DNA of 64,000 nucleotides from JBAXTE01 sp963556065 (GTDB lineage Bacteria > Bacteroidota > Bacteroidia > Bacteroidales > WCHB1-69): NCBI GenBank assembly GCA_963556065.3, contig CAUVYH020000018.1, forward strand, positions 70,774 through 134,773. The letters run 5' to 3'. The notes beneath the pieces are model-generated. The model was not told the DNA's origin, did no database searches, and saw only the letters and a list, made by a program, of their open reading frames with translations. The stretch's first letter is position 1. Each line of letters starts with the position of its first letter. Made by a program: the position numbers and the translations under genes. Shown here piece after piece: positions 40,027 through 48,497 of this stretch.

Positions 40027-42693
40027 ATGACAACAGAGGAATTAGAGAACATTTATAATGAAGAGGCATCCGGAGAGGCCGTAGAAGATAGTAAGCTTCA
40101 CAAAATAACCAACATCCAGAGCATGTTTAAAAACTGGTGGTTGGATTATGCGTCGTATGTGGTATTACAGCGTGCCGTTCCTGAAATCATCGATGGATTT
40201 AAGCCGGTTCAACGACGAATTATGCATTCGATGTGGGAACTTGAAGACGGCAGATATAACAAGGTTGCAAACATCATCGGGAATACGATGAAATATCACC
40301 CTCATGGCGACCGATCCATCGGTGATGCAATCACCCAGTTAGGCCAGAAGGATTTGTTGATTGACATGCAGGGGAACTGGGGGAACATTCTTACCGGCGA
40401 TTCTGCTGCTGCACCCAGATATATTGAAGCACGACTTTCTAAATTTGCCCTTGATGTCGTATTCAATCCAAAAACCACCAACTGGAAAGCCTCTTATGAT
40501 GGGCGCAACAAAGAACCGATCGCACTGCCTGTAAAATTCCCCCTTTTGCTCGCTCAAGGGGCTGAGGGAATTGCTGTTGGCCTGGCCTGCAAAATTATGC
40601 CTCACAATTTTAACGAACTGATTGATGCCTCGATTGCTCATCTTCAAAATAAGCCGTTTGAACTTTATCCCGATTTTGAAACCGGAGGATTAATTGATGT
40701 TTCTAAATACAATGACGGAGTGAGAGGCGGCAAAATCCGGGTGAGGGCAAAAATCAACATTCTGGACAAAAAGACACTAGTCATCAAGGAGATTCCGTTT
40801 TCCACAACGACTTCATCTCTAATTGATTCCATTGTTCAAGCCAACGAAAAAGGCAAGATCAAGATTCGGAAAATTGACGACAATACCTCCGAAAAAGTAG
40901 AGATACTTATTCATCTCGTGCCTAATATTTCTCCCGACCAAACCATTGATGCTTTATATGCCTTTACTAATTGCGAAGTGTCAATATCCCCGAACACTTG
41001 TGTAATTAAAGAGAACAATCCGATTTTTCCAAGCACAACCGATTTGCTTATAGAATCTGTAGATCACACTGTTTCTCTTATCAAAAGAGAACTCGAAATC
41101 CGCCTTGGCGAATTGGAAGAACAATGGCATTTTTCATCACTCGAAAAAATCTTTATTGAAAATAGAATTTACAATCTCATCGAAGATTGCGAAACCTGGG
41201 AAAGTGTTATAGAAACCATCGATAAAGGGCTGGAGCCATTTAAGAAAATTTTCAAGCGAGAAATAACCCGTGAAGATATTATCCGCCTGACCGAAATCAA
41301 GATTAAACGAATTTCAAAGTTTGATGGATTTAAAGCGGACGACCTCATCAAAAGCATCGAAGAAGACATCGAAGAGGTTACAAATCATCTGGCAAACCTG
41401 ATTGATTACGCCATTAACTACTATCGTCAAATTAAAAAGAAATATGGCAAAGAAAAAGAACGAAAGACCGAAATCCGCAATTTTGAGAACATAGAAGCTC
41501 AACTGGTAGCCGTTGCCAACCAAAAGTTGTATGTTAACAAAGAAGAAGGTTTTGTAGGCTTCAGTCTAAAAAAAGATGAATTTGTATGCGATTGCTCCGA
41601 TATCGACGATATTATCGTGTTCCGAGGTGATGGCAAATTTCTGGTCACTAAAGTCTCCGACAAGAGTTTTGTAGGCCAGAACATTATCCACCTCGATATT
41701 TTTAAAAAGAACGACGAACGAACCGTTTATCACTTGGTTTATTCCGATGGTGCTTATGGAAATATAATGGTTAAACGATTTTCAATAGGAGGAGTTACCC
41801 GCGACAAGGAATATGATCTGACTAAAGGAACAAAGGGCTCCAAAGTACTCTATTTCAGTGCGAATCCAAATGGTGAGGCCGAACGGATTAAAGTGTTTTT
41901 GAAACCGAAACCCAAACTCAAAAAATTAAGCTTCGATTTTAATTTCGGGGACTTAATGGTTAAAAACAGAAATTCAATGGGTAATATTTTAAGTCGAAAT
42001 CCTGTTAAACGCATCGAGTTGTTGGAAAAAGGAACCTCTACCCTTTCTGCACTCGAAGTATGGCTGGACGAAACCATAATGAGGCTTAATACTGAATCGA
42101 GGGGACGGTCGTTAGGATTATTCAAAGGCAAACATTATATATTAACCATATATAAATCAGGATATTATAATACTAAAAAGGTAGATTTAACACTCCATTT
42201 CGAAGACGGGCTACAGATTATCGAAAAATTTAATCCCAATAAACCCATTACAATCCTTTACCTAGATACGGAAACAAATAAATATTATATCAAACGATTT
42301 TTACCGGAGGCCAGCGACAAGCGCATTGATTTTTTCACCAATACAAACAATATCAACATCTTATGTATCACCAACGACTATCTGCCACGCCTCGAAATAA
42401 AATGGAAAAATAAGAAAGGCGAAACTTTGGTTGAAATTATCGAGCCTGCAACCGTTACCGAAATTATGAGTATAAAAGCCAAAGGCAAACGCTTGCCATA
42501 CGACACCGTCAAATCGGTAACCGCACTTGAACCGCTACCGTTCGAAGAGGCTGAAGAGGAAGAAATTGAAGAGGAACCCAAGGATTTTGAGGTAGAACAG
42601 CTCTGGGAAAACGCCGCATCTCTCTTGGATGAAGCAGCCTTGGCTCAGAAAAAAATTGATGATGACGAAGCATTACAAATGACCTTATTTTAA
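40027..42693 (+). CDS. parC: DNA topoisomerase IV subunit A
   Basis: An 888-residue type IIA topoisomerase breakage-reunion subunit; with ParE it decatenates daughter chromosomes. Motifs: VPEIIDGFKPVQRRIMHSMW, HPHGDRSIGDAI and the active-site AAAPRYIEARLS (Tyr132). The C-terminal part is a propeller-like DNA-wrapping domain with an acidic tail. The N-terminal form and length match Bacteroidota ParC better than GyrA. At the site equal to GyrA Ser83 it has Arg96; the acidic residue equal to GyrA Asp87 is kept (Asp100). parE is not beside it. A MarR-like gene follows after 12 bp. Confidence 0.92.
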   Translation: MTTEELENIYNEEASGEAVEDSKLHKITNIQSMFKNWWLDYASYVVLQRAVPEIIDGFKPVQRRIMHSMWELEDGRYNKVANIIGNTMKYHPHGDRSIGDAITQLGQKDLLIDMQGNWGNILTGDSAAAPRYIEARLSKFALDVVFNPKTTNWKASYDGRNKEPIALPVKFPLLLAQGAEGIAVGLACKIMPHNFNELIDASIAHLQNKPFELYPDFETGGLIDVSKYNDGVRGGKIRVRAKINILDKKTLVIKEIPFSTTTSSLIDSIVQANEKGKIKIRKIDDNTSEKVEILIHLVPNISPDQTIDALYAFTNCEVSISPNTCVIKENNPIFPSTTDLLIESVDHTVSLIKRELEIRLGELEEQWHFSSLEKIFIENRIYNLIEDCETWESVIETIDKGLEPFKKIFKREITREDIIRLTEIKIKRISKFDGFKADDLIKSIEEDIEEVTNHLANLIDYAINYYRQIKKKYGKEKERKTEIRNFENIEAQLVAVANQKLYVNKEEGFVGFSLKKDEFVCDCSDIDDIIVFRGDGKFLVTKVSDKSFVGQNIIHLDIFKKNDERTVYHLVYSDGAYGNIMVKRFSIGGVTRDKEYDLTKGTKGSKVLYFSANPNGEAERIKVFLKPKPKLKKLSFDFNFGDLMVKNRNSMGNILSRNPVKRIELLEKGTSTLSALEVWLDETIMRLNTESRGRSLGLFKGKHYILTIYKSGYYNTKKVDLTLHFEDGLQIIEKFNPNKPITILYLDTETNKYYIKRFLPEASDKRIDFFTNTNNINILCITNDYLPRLEIKWKNKKGETLVEIIEPATVTEIMSIKAKGKRLPYDTVKSVTALEPLPFEEAEEEEIEEEPKDFEVEQLWENAASLLDEAALAQKKIDDDEALQMTLF

Positions 42694-42705
42694 TAAACAC
42701 ACAAT

Positions 42706-43332
42706 ATGGAAACACAAAAAATGGATGGAATGAAAATCGTCGAATTGGTATGTCTGTATCAGATGTATTATTCCGAAAATCAAAACGAAAACCTTAAAAG
42801 TTTCAGCGCATGGTTGTCTAAAAATGCCGAAGGAAACACCGCCGAAGAAGCTCCATCCAAAGAAGAAGAGTTAAATATCGAACTCATTGATCTTTTAGTT
42901 CGAATATCAAAATTCATCAAATTGTTTCATAAGGATGTATTTTCAAACCACAACATAAAGACTTTTGAAGAATTTAAGTTCCTGAGTACGATCAAAGCGC
43001 TCGAAAACCCTGCTAAATCGGATGTTTATGCTCACAATGTAACCGAACTCACGACCGGTGCTAAAATTATGAAACGTCTTGTTGAAATGGGATTTGTAAA
43101 AGAGTTCGAGGATAAACTCGACAAACGAATGAAGCGGGTTAAACTTACAAATAAAGGGCAGAAAGAACTTGACGAAGTATCCGACGCCATTCATTTTAAT
43201 AATGATAAAATACTGGCATTTTCGCCTAGATCCGACAAAGAGGCCCTTTTATCAAATCTTAAACTAATTAACGGATTTCATACCGAACAATACCTGATCA
43301 ATCCGGAAAAATTTCTTACCGTTCAGGAATAA
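42706..43332 (+). CDS. MarR-like winged-helix regulator
   Basis: A 208-residue cytoplasmic protein. The first 90 residues are helical and partly acidic. The C-terminal half resembles a MarR winged helix: KTFEEFKFLSTIKAL, a recognition-helix-like TTGAKIMKRLVEMGFV and the wing DKRMKRVKLTNKGQKELDEV. It starts 12 bp after parC in the same direction, so probably the same transcript. DNA target and ligand cannot be told from the sequence. MarR is the best fit by wing pattern; the fused N-terminal region is unlike short MarR proteins. Confidence 0.68.
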   Translation: METQKMDGMKIVELVCLYQMYYSENQNENLKSFSAWLSKNAEGNTAEEAPSKEEELNIELIDLLVRISKFIKLFHKDVFSNHNIKTFEEFKFLSTIKALENPAKSDVYAHNVTELTTGAKIMKRLVEMGFVKEFEDKLDKRMKRVKLTNKGQKELDEVSDAIHFNNDKILAFSPRSDKEALLSNLKLINGFHTEQYLINPEKFLTVQE

Positions 43333-43370
43333 ATATCTTACATTTGCTAATGTGCTAAAAGATAGCAGTT

Positions 43371-43417
43371 ATGAGATATGAATTATGAGATATGAATTAT
43401 GAGATATGAATTATGAG
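43371..43417. repeat. 14-bp tandem repeat (3.4 copies) in a 445-bp gene-free stretch
   Basis: ATGAGATATGAATT repeats at 43371, 43385, 43399 and partly 43413, followed by CGCGATGCGAG (43421-43431). No spacers, so not CRISPR. The rest of 43333-43778 contains a TTTTGTCGTACTGACGAAAG word and otherwise nothing I recognise; no clear promoter. Confidence 0.75.
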
Positions 43418-43778
43418 TTTCGCGATGCGAGTTTGAAGATGTTTTAACGCAAAAATCTTAGAGAAGTAGAGTACCGATTTTATTTTGTCGTACTGACGAA
43501 AGGAATCATCTCTTATAATAATGCTACCCAGCCAAGTCGGATTATGAATGGTGCAAAATCAGACAGGTTGGTTTTAAATTAGAAGAATTTAGTTCGCTTT
43601 AATAGCTTGGCATCGTTAAGCCGTACATGATAACTTGTGTTACAAAAAACCATGCATCGGATTGTTTTCAACAAACTTTAGTATTTAGTCGTAAAAGATT
43701 GTTTATTAACCTAATGAACATTTATGTTCAGTGTCTGTTGTTAAAGTAATCTTATTTAATCACCTAAAATAAAGTTAT

Positions 43779-44207
43779 ATGTTTTCAACAAGTCATCTTC
43801 ACCCTATGTTGGTTCATTTTCCAATTGCTCTGATTGCTTTTGGTTTTTTTGCCTATTTCTTGTCCCTTTTTTTCAAGAAATATTCCTTCTTATCATCCAC
43901 TGCTTTTTTTCTGCTCATATTTGGCACACTGACCGCTTTAATCGCATTAACGTCGGGGTTCCTTTTTACCTCGGAAATGTCGGGAGAGGCCGGAGTCGCC
44001 AGAGAAACCCATGAGTTAGCCGCAATTATTACAACGGGCCTACTTGTAGTAACTACTATTGTAAGCATTTACCTTAAGGTCAAGAAAAAAGAGAACACAA
44101 ACCTCAAATGGGTGGTCTTCGCGCTATATTTTGTAGTTGCTTTATCCGTCAGTTTAACGGGATTTTTTGGCGGTTCCTTAGTCTATAATTACATGATGCC
44201 ATTATAA
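43779..44207 (+). CDS. DUF2231 family four-helix membrane protein
   Basis: A 142-residue protein with four transmembrane helices (about 10-32, 40-62, 77-97, 110-132). The N-terminal HPMLVHFPIALIAFGF is the DUF2231 signature with conserved histidines that may bind a metal or haem. The helix-2 end FTSEMSGEAGVARETHELAA also fits. Function is not established for the family. The exported rubrerythrin gene follows 73 bp later in the same direction, so a redox or metal role is possible by association. Confidence 0.82.
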   Translation: MFSTSHLHPMLVHFPIALIAFGFFAYFLSLFFKKYSFLSSTAFFLLIFGTLTALIALTSGFLFTSEMSGEAGVARETHELAAIITTGLLVVTTIVSIYLKVKKKENTNLKWVVFALYFVVALSVSLTGFFGGSLVYNYMMPL

Positions 44208-44280
44208 GAAGTTCATCTGAAATATTTTTTTAATACTGACTTTTTCGCAAAAACTGAATTTAAACCAATAAAAATAAATT

Positions 44281-44892
44281 ATGAAAACAGCACTTTTACT
44301 CGCAGTTATAGGCTTAATCGGATTCACAAGTTGCAGCAATCCAAAGCCGGTGAAAACTATTGATCATTTAAAAGACGCAATTAAAGGAGAGACCACAGCA
44401 AGTGCCAAATATACTGCTTTTGCTCAAAAAGCAAGAGAAGAAGGGCACGAAGCAATTAGCCGATTGTTCGATGCTGCTTCAAAAGCAGAAAGTATTCATG
44501 CCGAAAATCACAAAAAAGCACTGGAAGCTTTAGGTGAAAAAACAGACTCCTTTAAACCGGAATTTGAAGTTAAAACAACTGCCGAAAATCTTCAGGCAGC
44601 TATTGAGGGGGAAACATACGAAACAGAAAAAATGTATCCTCAGTTTCTTGCCGATGCCAAAACCGAAAAAGCAGAAAAAGCCACAAAATCATTTACTTGG
44701 GCTTTCGATACTGAAAAAAAGCATCTACTGTTTTACAAAAAAGCACTGGAAGCATTAAATGCAAACACCGAAAATATGCTACCTACAGGATACGCCGTTT
44801 GCCCGGTCTGTGGAAACACTTACGAAAACAGCGCTGTTGATCAAAAATGCGCATTCTGCCAAACCGACAAATCGAAGTATTTGATTTTTTAA
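44281..44892 (+). CDS. Rubrerythrin family protein with lipoprotein signal
   Basis: A 203-residue protein. The N-terminus MKTALLLAVIGLIGFTSCS reads as a lipoprotein signal with Cys18 as lipid anchor, unusual for rubrerythrins, which are normally cytoplasmic peroxide reductases. The diiron four-helix domain (about 25-160) shows the expected Glu/His pairs: IKGETTASAKYTAF, SKAESIHAENHKKAL, IEGETYETEKMYPQF and DTEKKHLLFYKKAL. A C-terminal rubredoxin-like ribbon has CPVCG and CAFC. It likely removes peroxide at the envelope under anaerobic conditions, if the signal is real. Neighbour: DUF2231 membrane protein upstream. Confidence 0.88.
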   Translation: MKTALLLAVIGLIGFTSCSNPKPVKTIDHLKDAIKGETTASAKYTAFAQKAREEGHEAISRLFDAASKAESIHAENHKKALEALGEKTDSFKPEFEVKTTAENLQAAIEGETYETEKMYPQFLADAKTEKAEKATKSFTWAFDTEKKHLLFYKKALEALNANTENMLPTGYAVCPVCGNTYENSAVDQKCAFCQTDKSKYLIF

Positions 44893-44918
44893 TATTTTTT
44901 CAAATATAAAGTCAACAT

Positions 44919-44974
44919 AACAAAGCAACAATTCTTAGTTCCCTTTTTGATGAACTAAGAATTGTTGCTTTGTT
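44919..44974. terminator. Long bidirectional terminator between convergent genes
   Basis: Perfect 23-base arms (44919-44941 and 44952-44974) enclose a 10-base loop and end in T-rich sequence. It serves the rubrerythrin gene and the leftward zinc peptidase gene. Confidence 0.85.
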
Positions 44975-44977
44975 TTA

Positions 44978-45673
44978 TTAATCGTCGGAAGTAGCTCCTG
45001 TAAAGATCAAAATATAATAAAGCAACGTGGCGAGCGAACCTAATGCCGCAACCAAGTATGTGCGGGCTGCCCATGTTAATGCATCTTTCGCTTGAACCTG
45101 CTCTTCTCCTGACGTAATTCCCGTATTATTCAACCAAGCCAGTGCGCGATGCGAAGCATTATATTCCACCGGAAGGGTAATTACCGAAAACAAGGTCGTG
45201 ATTGCAAACAACACAATTCCTGTTAAAAGTAAGGCGGGAAATATATTAACCAGAAGCATTCCCAGCAAAATCACCCATTGAATGATATTGGAACTGAAAC
45301 TCACGATGGGTACCAACGCCGAACGCATTTTTAAAAAGCTATACGCTGTAGCATGCTGCACGGCATGGCCGCATTCGTGTGCCGCAACAGCAGCGGCAGC
45401 TACAGAAGCCGTTGAATATACCGATTCACTTAAATTAACTGTTTTGTTCACCGGATTATAATGATCGGTGAGCTGACCCTGAACCGATATTACTTTTACA
45501 TCGTATATTCCATTATCTCTAAGCATCTTTTCAGCCACTTCCTTTCCTGTAAGCCCTATTCGAAAAGGAGTCCGGCTATACTTTTTAAATTTCGACTTTA
45601 ACATGGAACTAACGCCCATGCTAATCAGCATAAATATGCCGAAAATTATCCATTCTCCATACATATAATTCAT
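44978..45673 (-). CDS. YugP-type neutral zinc metallopeptidase, membrane-bound
   Basis: A 231-residue protein of the PF04298 family. One N-terminal membrane helix (about 6-24), then a catalytic segment with AAAVAAHECGHAVQHA (HExxH zinc site), then three more hydrophobic helices (about 120-165 and 205-225). The motif NPVNKTVNLSESVY before the zinc site is family-typical. The substrate is unknown. It converges on the rubrerythrin gene. The 165 bp upstream hold an inverted-repeat element. Confidence 0.88.
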   Translation of the reverse strand: MNYMYGEWIIFGIFMLISMGVSSMLKSKFKKYSRTPFRIGLTGKEVAEKMLRDNGIYDVKVISVQGQLTDHYNPVNKTVNLSESVYSTASVAAAAVAAHECGHAVQHATAYSFLKMRSALVPIVSFSSNIIQWVILLGMLLVNIFPALLLTGIVLFAITTLFSVITLPVEYNASHRALAWLNNTGITSGEEQVQAKDALTWAARTYLVAALGSLATLLYYILIFTGATSDD

Positions 45674-45750
45674 AACCTTTATTTTTTAGTTCACAGTTAA
45701 TCTATCAACTTGTTTACCAATTAGAAATTGCTGACTTTTTGTCAGTTTAT

Positions 45751-45798
45751 TGTGCGAAGTTTAAGATCCCTGAGACTGTCGAAGGGGAACTTCGCACA
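45751..45798. repeat. TGCGAAG/CTTCGCA inverted-repeat element, copy 2
   Basis: TGTGCGAAGTT (45751-45761) and AACTTCGCACA (45788-45798) bracket CCCTGAGACTGTCGAAGGGG, the complement-type of the core in the copy at 31750-31796. Followed by ACTTTGGTTGCAC. Confidence 0.6.
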
Positions 45799-45838
45799 AC
45801 TTTGGTTGCACGTTATGCGATATTGGATTAGCAATCGG

Positions 45839-46933
45839 TCAGATGCTCCGGTAAAGCGCATCCCGTTCTTGAGGTAGGAAGCCTTCGGCGATAATAATTT
45901 GGTTTAAATCTTCGGCACTCATCCCGGGATTTTCGAGGGAACCGGCCATGGAGTATATTTTGGTGGAATCACCGATGGTTCCGTCCAGATCGTCCACGCC
46001 ATAATGGAGCGTAATGCGGGCATTATCGATTCCCGACATCACCCAATAGGATTTCAGATGCGCAATATTATCGAGGAATATTCGCGAAATGGCATAGCAT
46101 TTCAGGTCTTCAATAATAGACACCTCCGGCACATGAGCATATTCGTTGTTTTTATTCTTAAATTTCAGTGGGATAAAGGCATTGAATCCGTATGTCTCGT
46201 CCTGTAATTTCCGAAGCCGATTTAAATGATCGACTCGATGTTCGTAGGTTTCGAAAAAACCGTATAACATGGTGGCATTAGTCGGAATTCCCAGTTGATG
46301 CGCCTGTTTATGAATTGCCAACCACTCAGAGGCCGTGGATTTGGTGGGACAGATTTCGGCGCGCAAGGTTTCATCAAAGATCTCGGCTCCCCCACCCGGC
46401 ATGGAATCAAGGCCCGCTGACTTAAGCTGTGATAAAGCTTCCACTACAGAAACGCCCCCGAATTTGGCCATGCCCTGAATTTCTACCGCAGTAAATGCCT
46501 TGATATGGATATCGGGACGAATTGCCTTAATCTGTTTTAAAATCGGAGCATAATACGAAACGCCTTTGCCTTCGGCTACTCCACCGACAATATGGAGTTC
46601 AACAATGTCTTTCCCGAGCGATTTCACCTTCGCAATCATCTCTTCTGCGGAATAGGCCCACGAATAGCCGCTGACCCGCGCAGAATAGCTGCAAAACCTG
46701 CATTTATGAATACAAACATTGGTAGGTTCAATATGATAATTGCGGACATACGAAACAATATTCCCGTTGATGCGGGTGCGGACATGATTGGCCATCACTG
46801 CAAGCAGCGACAAATCTGCTTTATGAAATAAAATCAAGGCTTCTTCCGTCGAGATACGCTCATTCCGGTTCACCTTCAGGGCGATATCCCGAATTTCACT
46901 ATCGCTAATTTCTGGAATAATATACGAAAGCAT
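45839..46933 (-). CDS. mqnE: Aminofutalosine synthase (futalosine menaquinone pathway)
   Basis: A 364-residue radical SAM enzyme that adds the SAM adenosyl group to the chorismate-derived enolpyruvyl-benzoate to give aminofutalosine. The cluster motif CIHKCRFC uses Cys74, Cys78 and Cys81; HIVGGVAEGKG and MLYGFFETYEHRVDHL are family-typical. I start it at ATG 46933 (MLSYIIPEIS). The 70 residues that can be read in frame upstream are the shifted C-terminus of gapdh, not part of this protein. It begins two bases after the gapdh stop, so the two are probably co-transcribed. Other mqn genes are not in the window. Confidence 0.92.
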   Translation of the reverse strand: MLSYIIPEISDSEIRDIALKVNRNERISTEEALILFHKADLSLLAVMANHVRTRINGNIVSYVRNYHIEPTNVCIHKCRFCSYSARVSGYSWAYSAEEMIAKVKSLGKDIVELHIVGGVAEGKGVSYYAPILKQIKAIRPDIHIKAFTAVEIQGMAKFGGVSVVEALSQLKSAGLDSMPGGGAEIFDETLRAEICPTKSTASEWLAIHKQAHQLGIPTNATMLYGFFETYEHRVDHLNRLRKLQDETYGFNAFIPLKFKNKNNEYAHVPEVSIIEDLKCYAISRIFLDNIAHLKSYWVMSGIDNARITLHYGVDDLDGTIGDSTKIYSMAGSLENPGMSAEDLNQIIIAEGFLPQERDALYRSI

Positions 46934-46935
46934 AA

Positions 46936-47933
46936 TTAAATTTTGGAAAGCAAGTCCACGATTCGGCTCGAATAGCCATATTCGTTGTCGTACCAAGCCA
47001 ATATCTGTACAAACCGGGTTTCCAATTACCCGCGTTGCCCGTGCATCGAAAATGGCGCTGTGCGGATTATCCACAATATCGCTCGATACAATCGGATCTT
47101 CGGTGTACTCGACAATGCCCCGATAATTGTTTTTCAGCGGCATCTTTCATCGCCCGGTTGATTTTGTCCCGATCCACATCGGACTTCATATTCATACATA
47201 ATTCGATGAATGAGCCGTCATCTACCGGAACGCGGGTTGCAAAGCCATCGAACCGGCCCACATATTGGGGAGAGACTTCGAAACAGGGCCTTGATGGCGG
47301 AAGAGGTCGTTGGAATGATATTGGAAGCGGCCGCCCTCGACCGGCGGATATCGGAATGCGGAGCATCGATAATACGCTGATTGTTGGTAAACGGATGAAC
47401 CGTGTTCATAAACCCGTTTTCAAAGCCAAAAGCTTCATCCATAATCTTCAGAATCGGAGCCAGACAATTGGTGGTGCAAGAAGCGTTTGATATCACCACA
47501 TCTTCGTCGGCCAGCTGATCGTCGTTTACGCCAAGGACAAAGGATTTCATGGTCGGATCGGATGCCGGGCAGGAAAGAATCACCTTTTTGGCTCCCGCTT
47601 TCAGATGCTTTTCGAGCAACAACCGGCCTTTAAAAAAAACCTGAAGATTCTATCACATAATCGGCACCCCACGCTTTCCAGGGAATGTTTTTCGGGATCG
47701 CTTTCGGCACTTACGGGAATGAACTTGTCATTTACGATGATTCCGCCTTCGGCTCTGAGCACGATTCCGTTAAACCGGCCGTGAACAGTGTCGTATTTCA
47801 ACAGATAAACCATGGTATCCAAATCCATCGGATCGTTGATGCCCACCACTTCAATTTCGGAATGCTGCTGGAGCAGACGGAAAACCACTTTGCCTATGCG
47901 TCCGAAACCATTGATTCCAACCTTTTTTGCCAT
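46936..47933 (-). pseudogene. gap: Glyceraldehyde-3-phosphate dehydrogenase, broken by about five single-base insertions
   Basis: All parts of a roughly 330-residue GAPDH are present in order but in shifting frames: KVGINGFGRIGKVVFRLL (NAD site), VISNASCTTNCLAPILK with the catalytic Cys, NTVHPFTNNQRIIDAPHSD, FATRVPVDDGSF, TEDPIVSSDIVDNPHS and AWYDNEYGYSSRIVDLL. Changes are near 47695, 47635, 47285, 47130 and 47015; each is cured by removing one base, mostly in A or T runs. Total length modulo three agrees with five extra bases. As written it cannot make an enzyme. Sequencing error is more likely than decay, because every residue block is well conserved. Confidence 0.88.
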
Positions 47934-47958
47934 AACATTTAGTTTCTAAAAAACAGTG

Positions 47959-47966
47959 CAAATGTA
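47959..47966 (-). promoter_or_regulatory. Probable -7 element of the gap gene
   Basis: TACATTTG on the minus strand, 25 bp before the gap start. No TTG at the -33 distance. Confidence 0.5.
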
Positions 47967-48497
47967 GTCTTTTTTCGGGAAATTAAGGCTTAATGAAATG
48001 ATAAAATGGATAAAAAGTGAAACGTGTGCCGAAAAATAAATCCGCCTGCTGGCGGATTGTGATTTTTCGTGCATCCTCGAAAAACAAGGAAATCACAGAT
48101 TTCTGGTTTTTTCGGGAAAAAGAGCGCGAAGCGCGTTTAAAGAGAAATCGATTTGATGATTTGAAAATTTGAAGATGAGATGATTTGAAGATGAAGATAG
48201 CTAATTTGCTAATGAGATAATGTGCTAATGTGCTAATGTGCTAATGGCGCGATGCGAGTCTGAAGAGGAACCGATTTGATAATTTGATGATGTGTTTGAT
48301 TTGAAAATGATATGATTTGAAGATTACGCGAAGCGACGATAAGCTACGCAGTTTTTTTTTAAAACAGGATTACAGATTTAAGAGAATTTGAAGACGAGAT
48401 GATTGCGCAAAGCGATGATTGCTACGCTGTTTTTTTTCAGATTGGATTTGCTGTACTTTCAATATGCTATATTACTCTTTGATCAAGTTGATGATCA
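47967..48497. repeat. 530-bp gene-free mosaic of short repeated words
   Basis: Holds a hairpin (AATCCGCC, TGCT, GGCGGATT at 48039-48058). Then come GATTTGAAGATGA-type words (about 48150-48200), four GCTAATGT-type words (48201-48245) and four GCGCGAAGCG-like cores (48124, 48247, 48326, 48405). Two imperfect copies of a unit ending CTACGCWG plus eight T lie at 48327-48360 and 48405-48438. Nothing coding is visible. Confidence 0.7.

Noticed and set aside
43371..43417. Possible CRISPR array
   Set aside because: The repeats are 14 bp, directly abutting, without spacers, and no cas genes are near.
46934..47143. Seventy-residue N-terminal extension of MqnE
   Set aside because: It encodes the C-terminal part of GAPDH (EYTEDPIVSSDIV), then out-of-frame sequence; MqnE starts at ATG 46933, two bases after the gap stop.
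47067..47366. Separate 99-residue open frame inside the gap region
   Set aside because: Its second half is GAPDH sequence (FATRVPVDDGSF and later) and its first half is an out-of-frame reading, so it is a frameshift fragment.
48039..48058. TCCGCC hairpin as terminator of a gene
   Set aside because: It lies upstream of gap and no gene on either strand ends near it; counted as part of the repeat mosaic.
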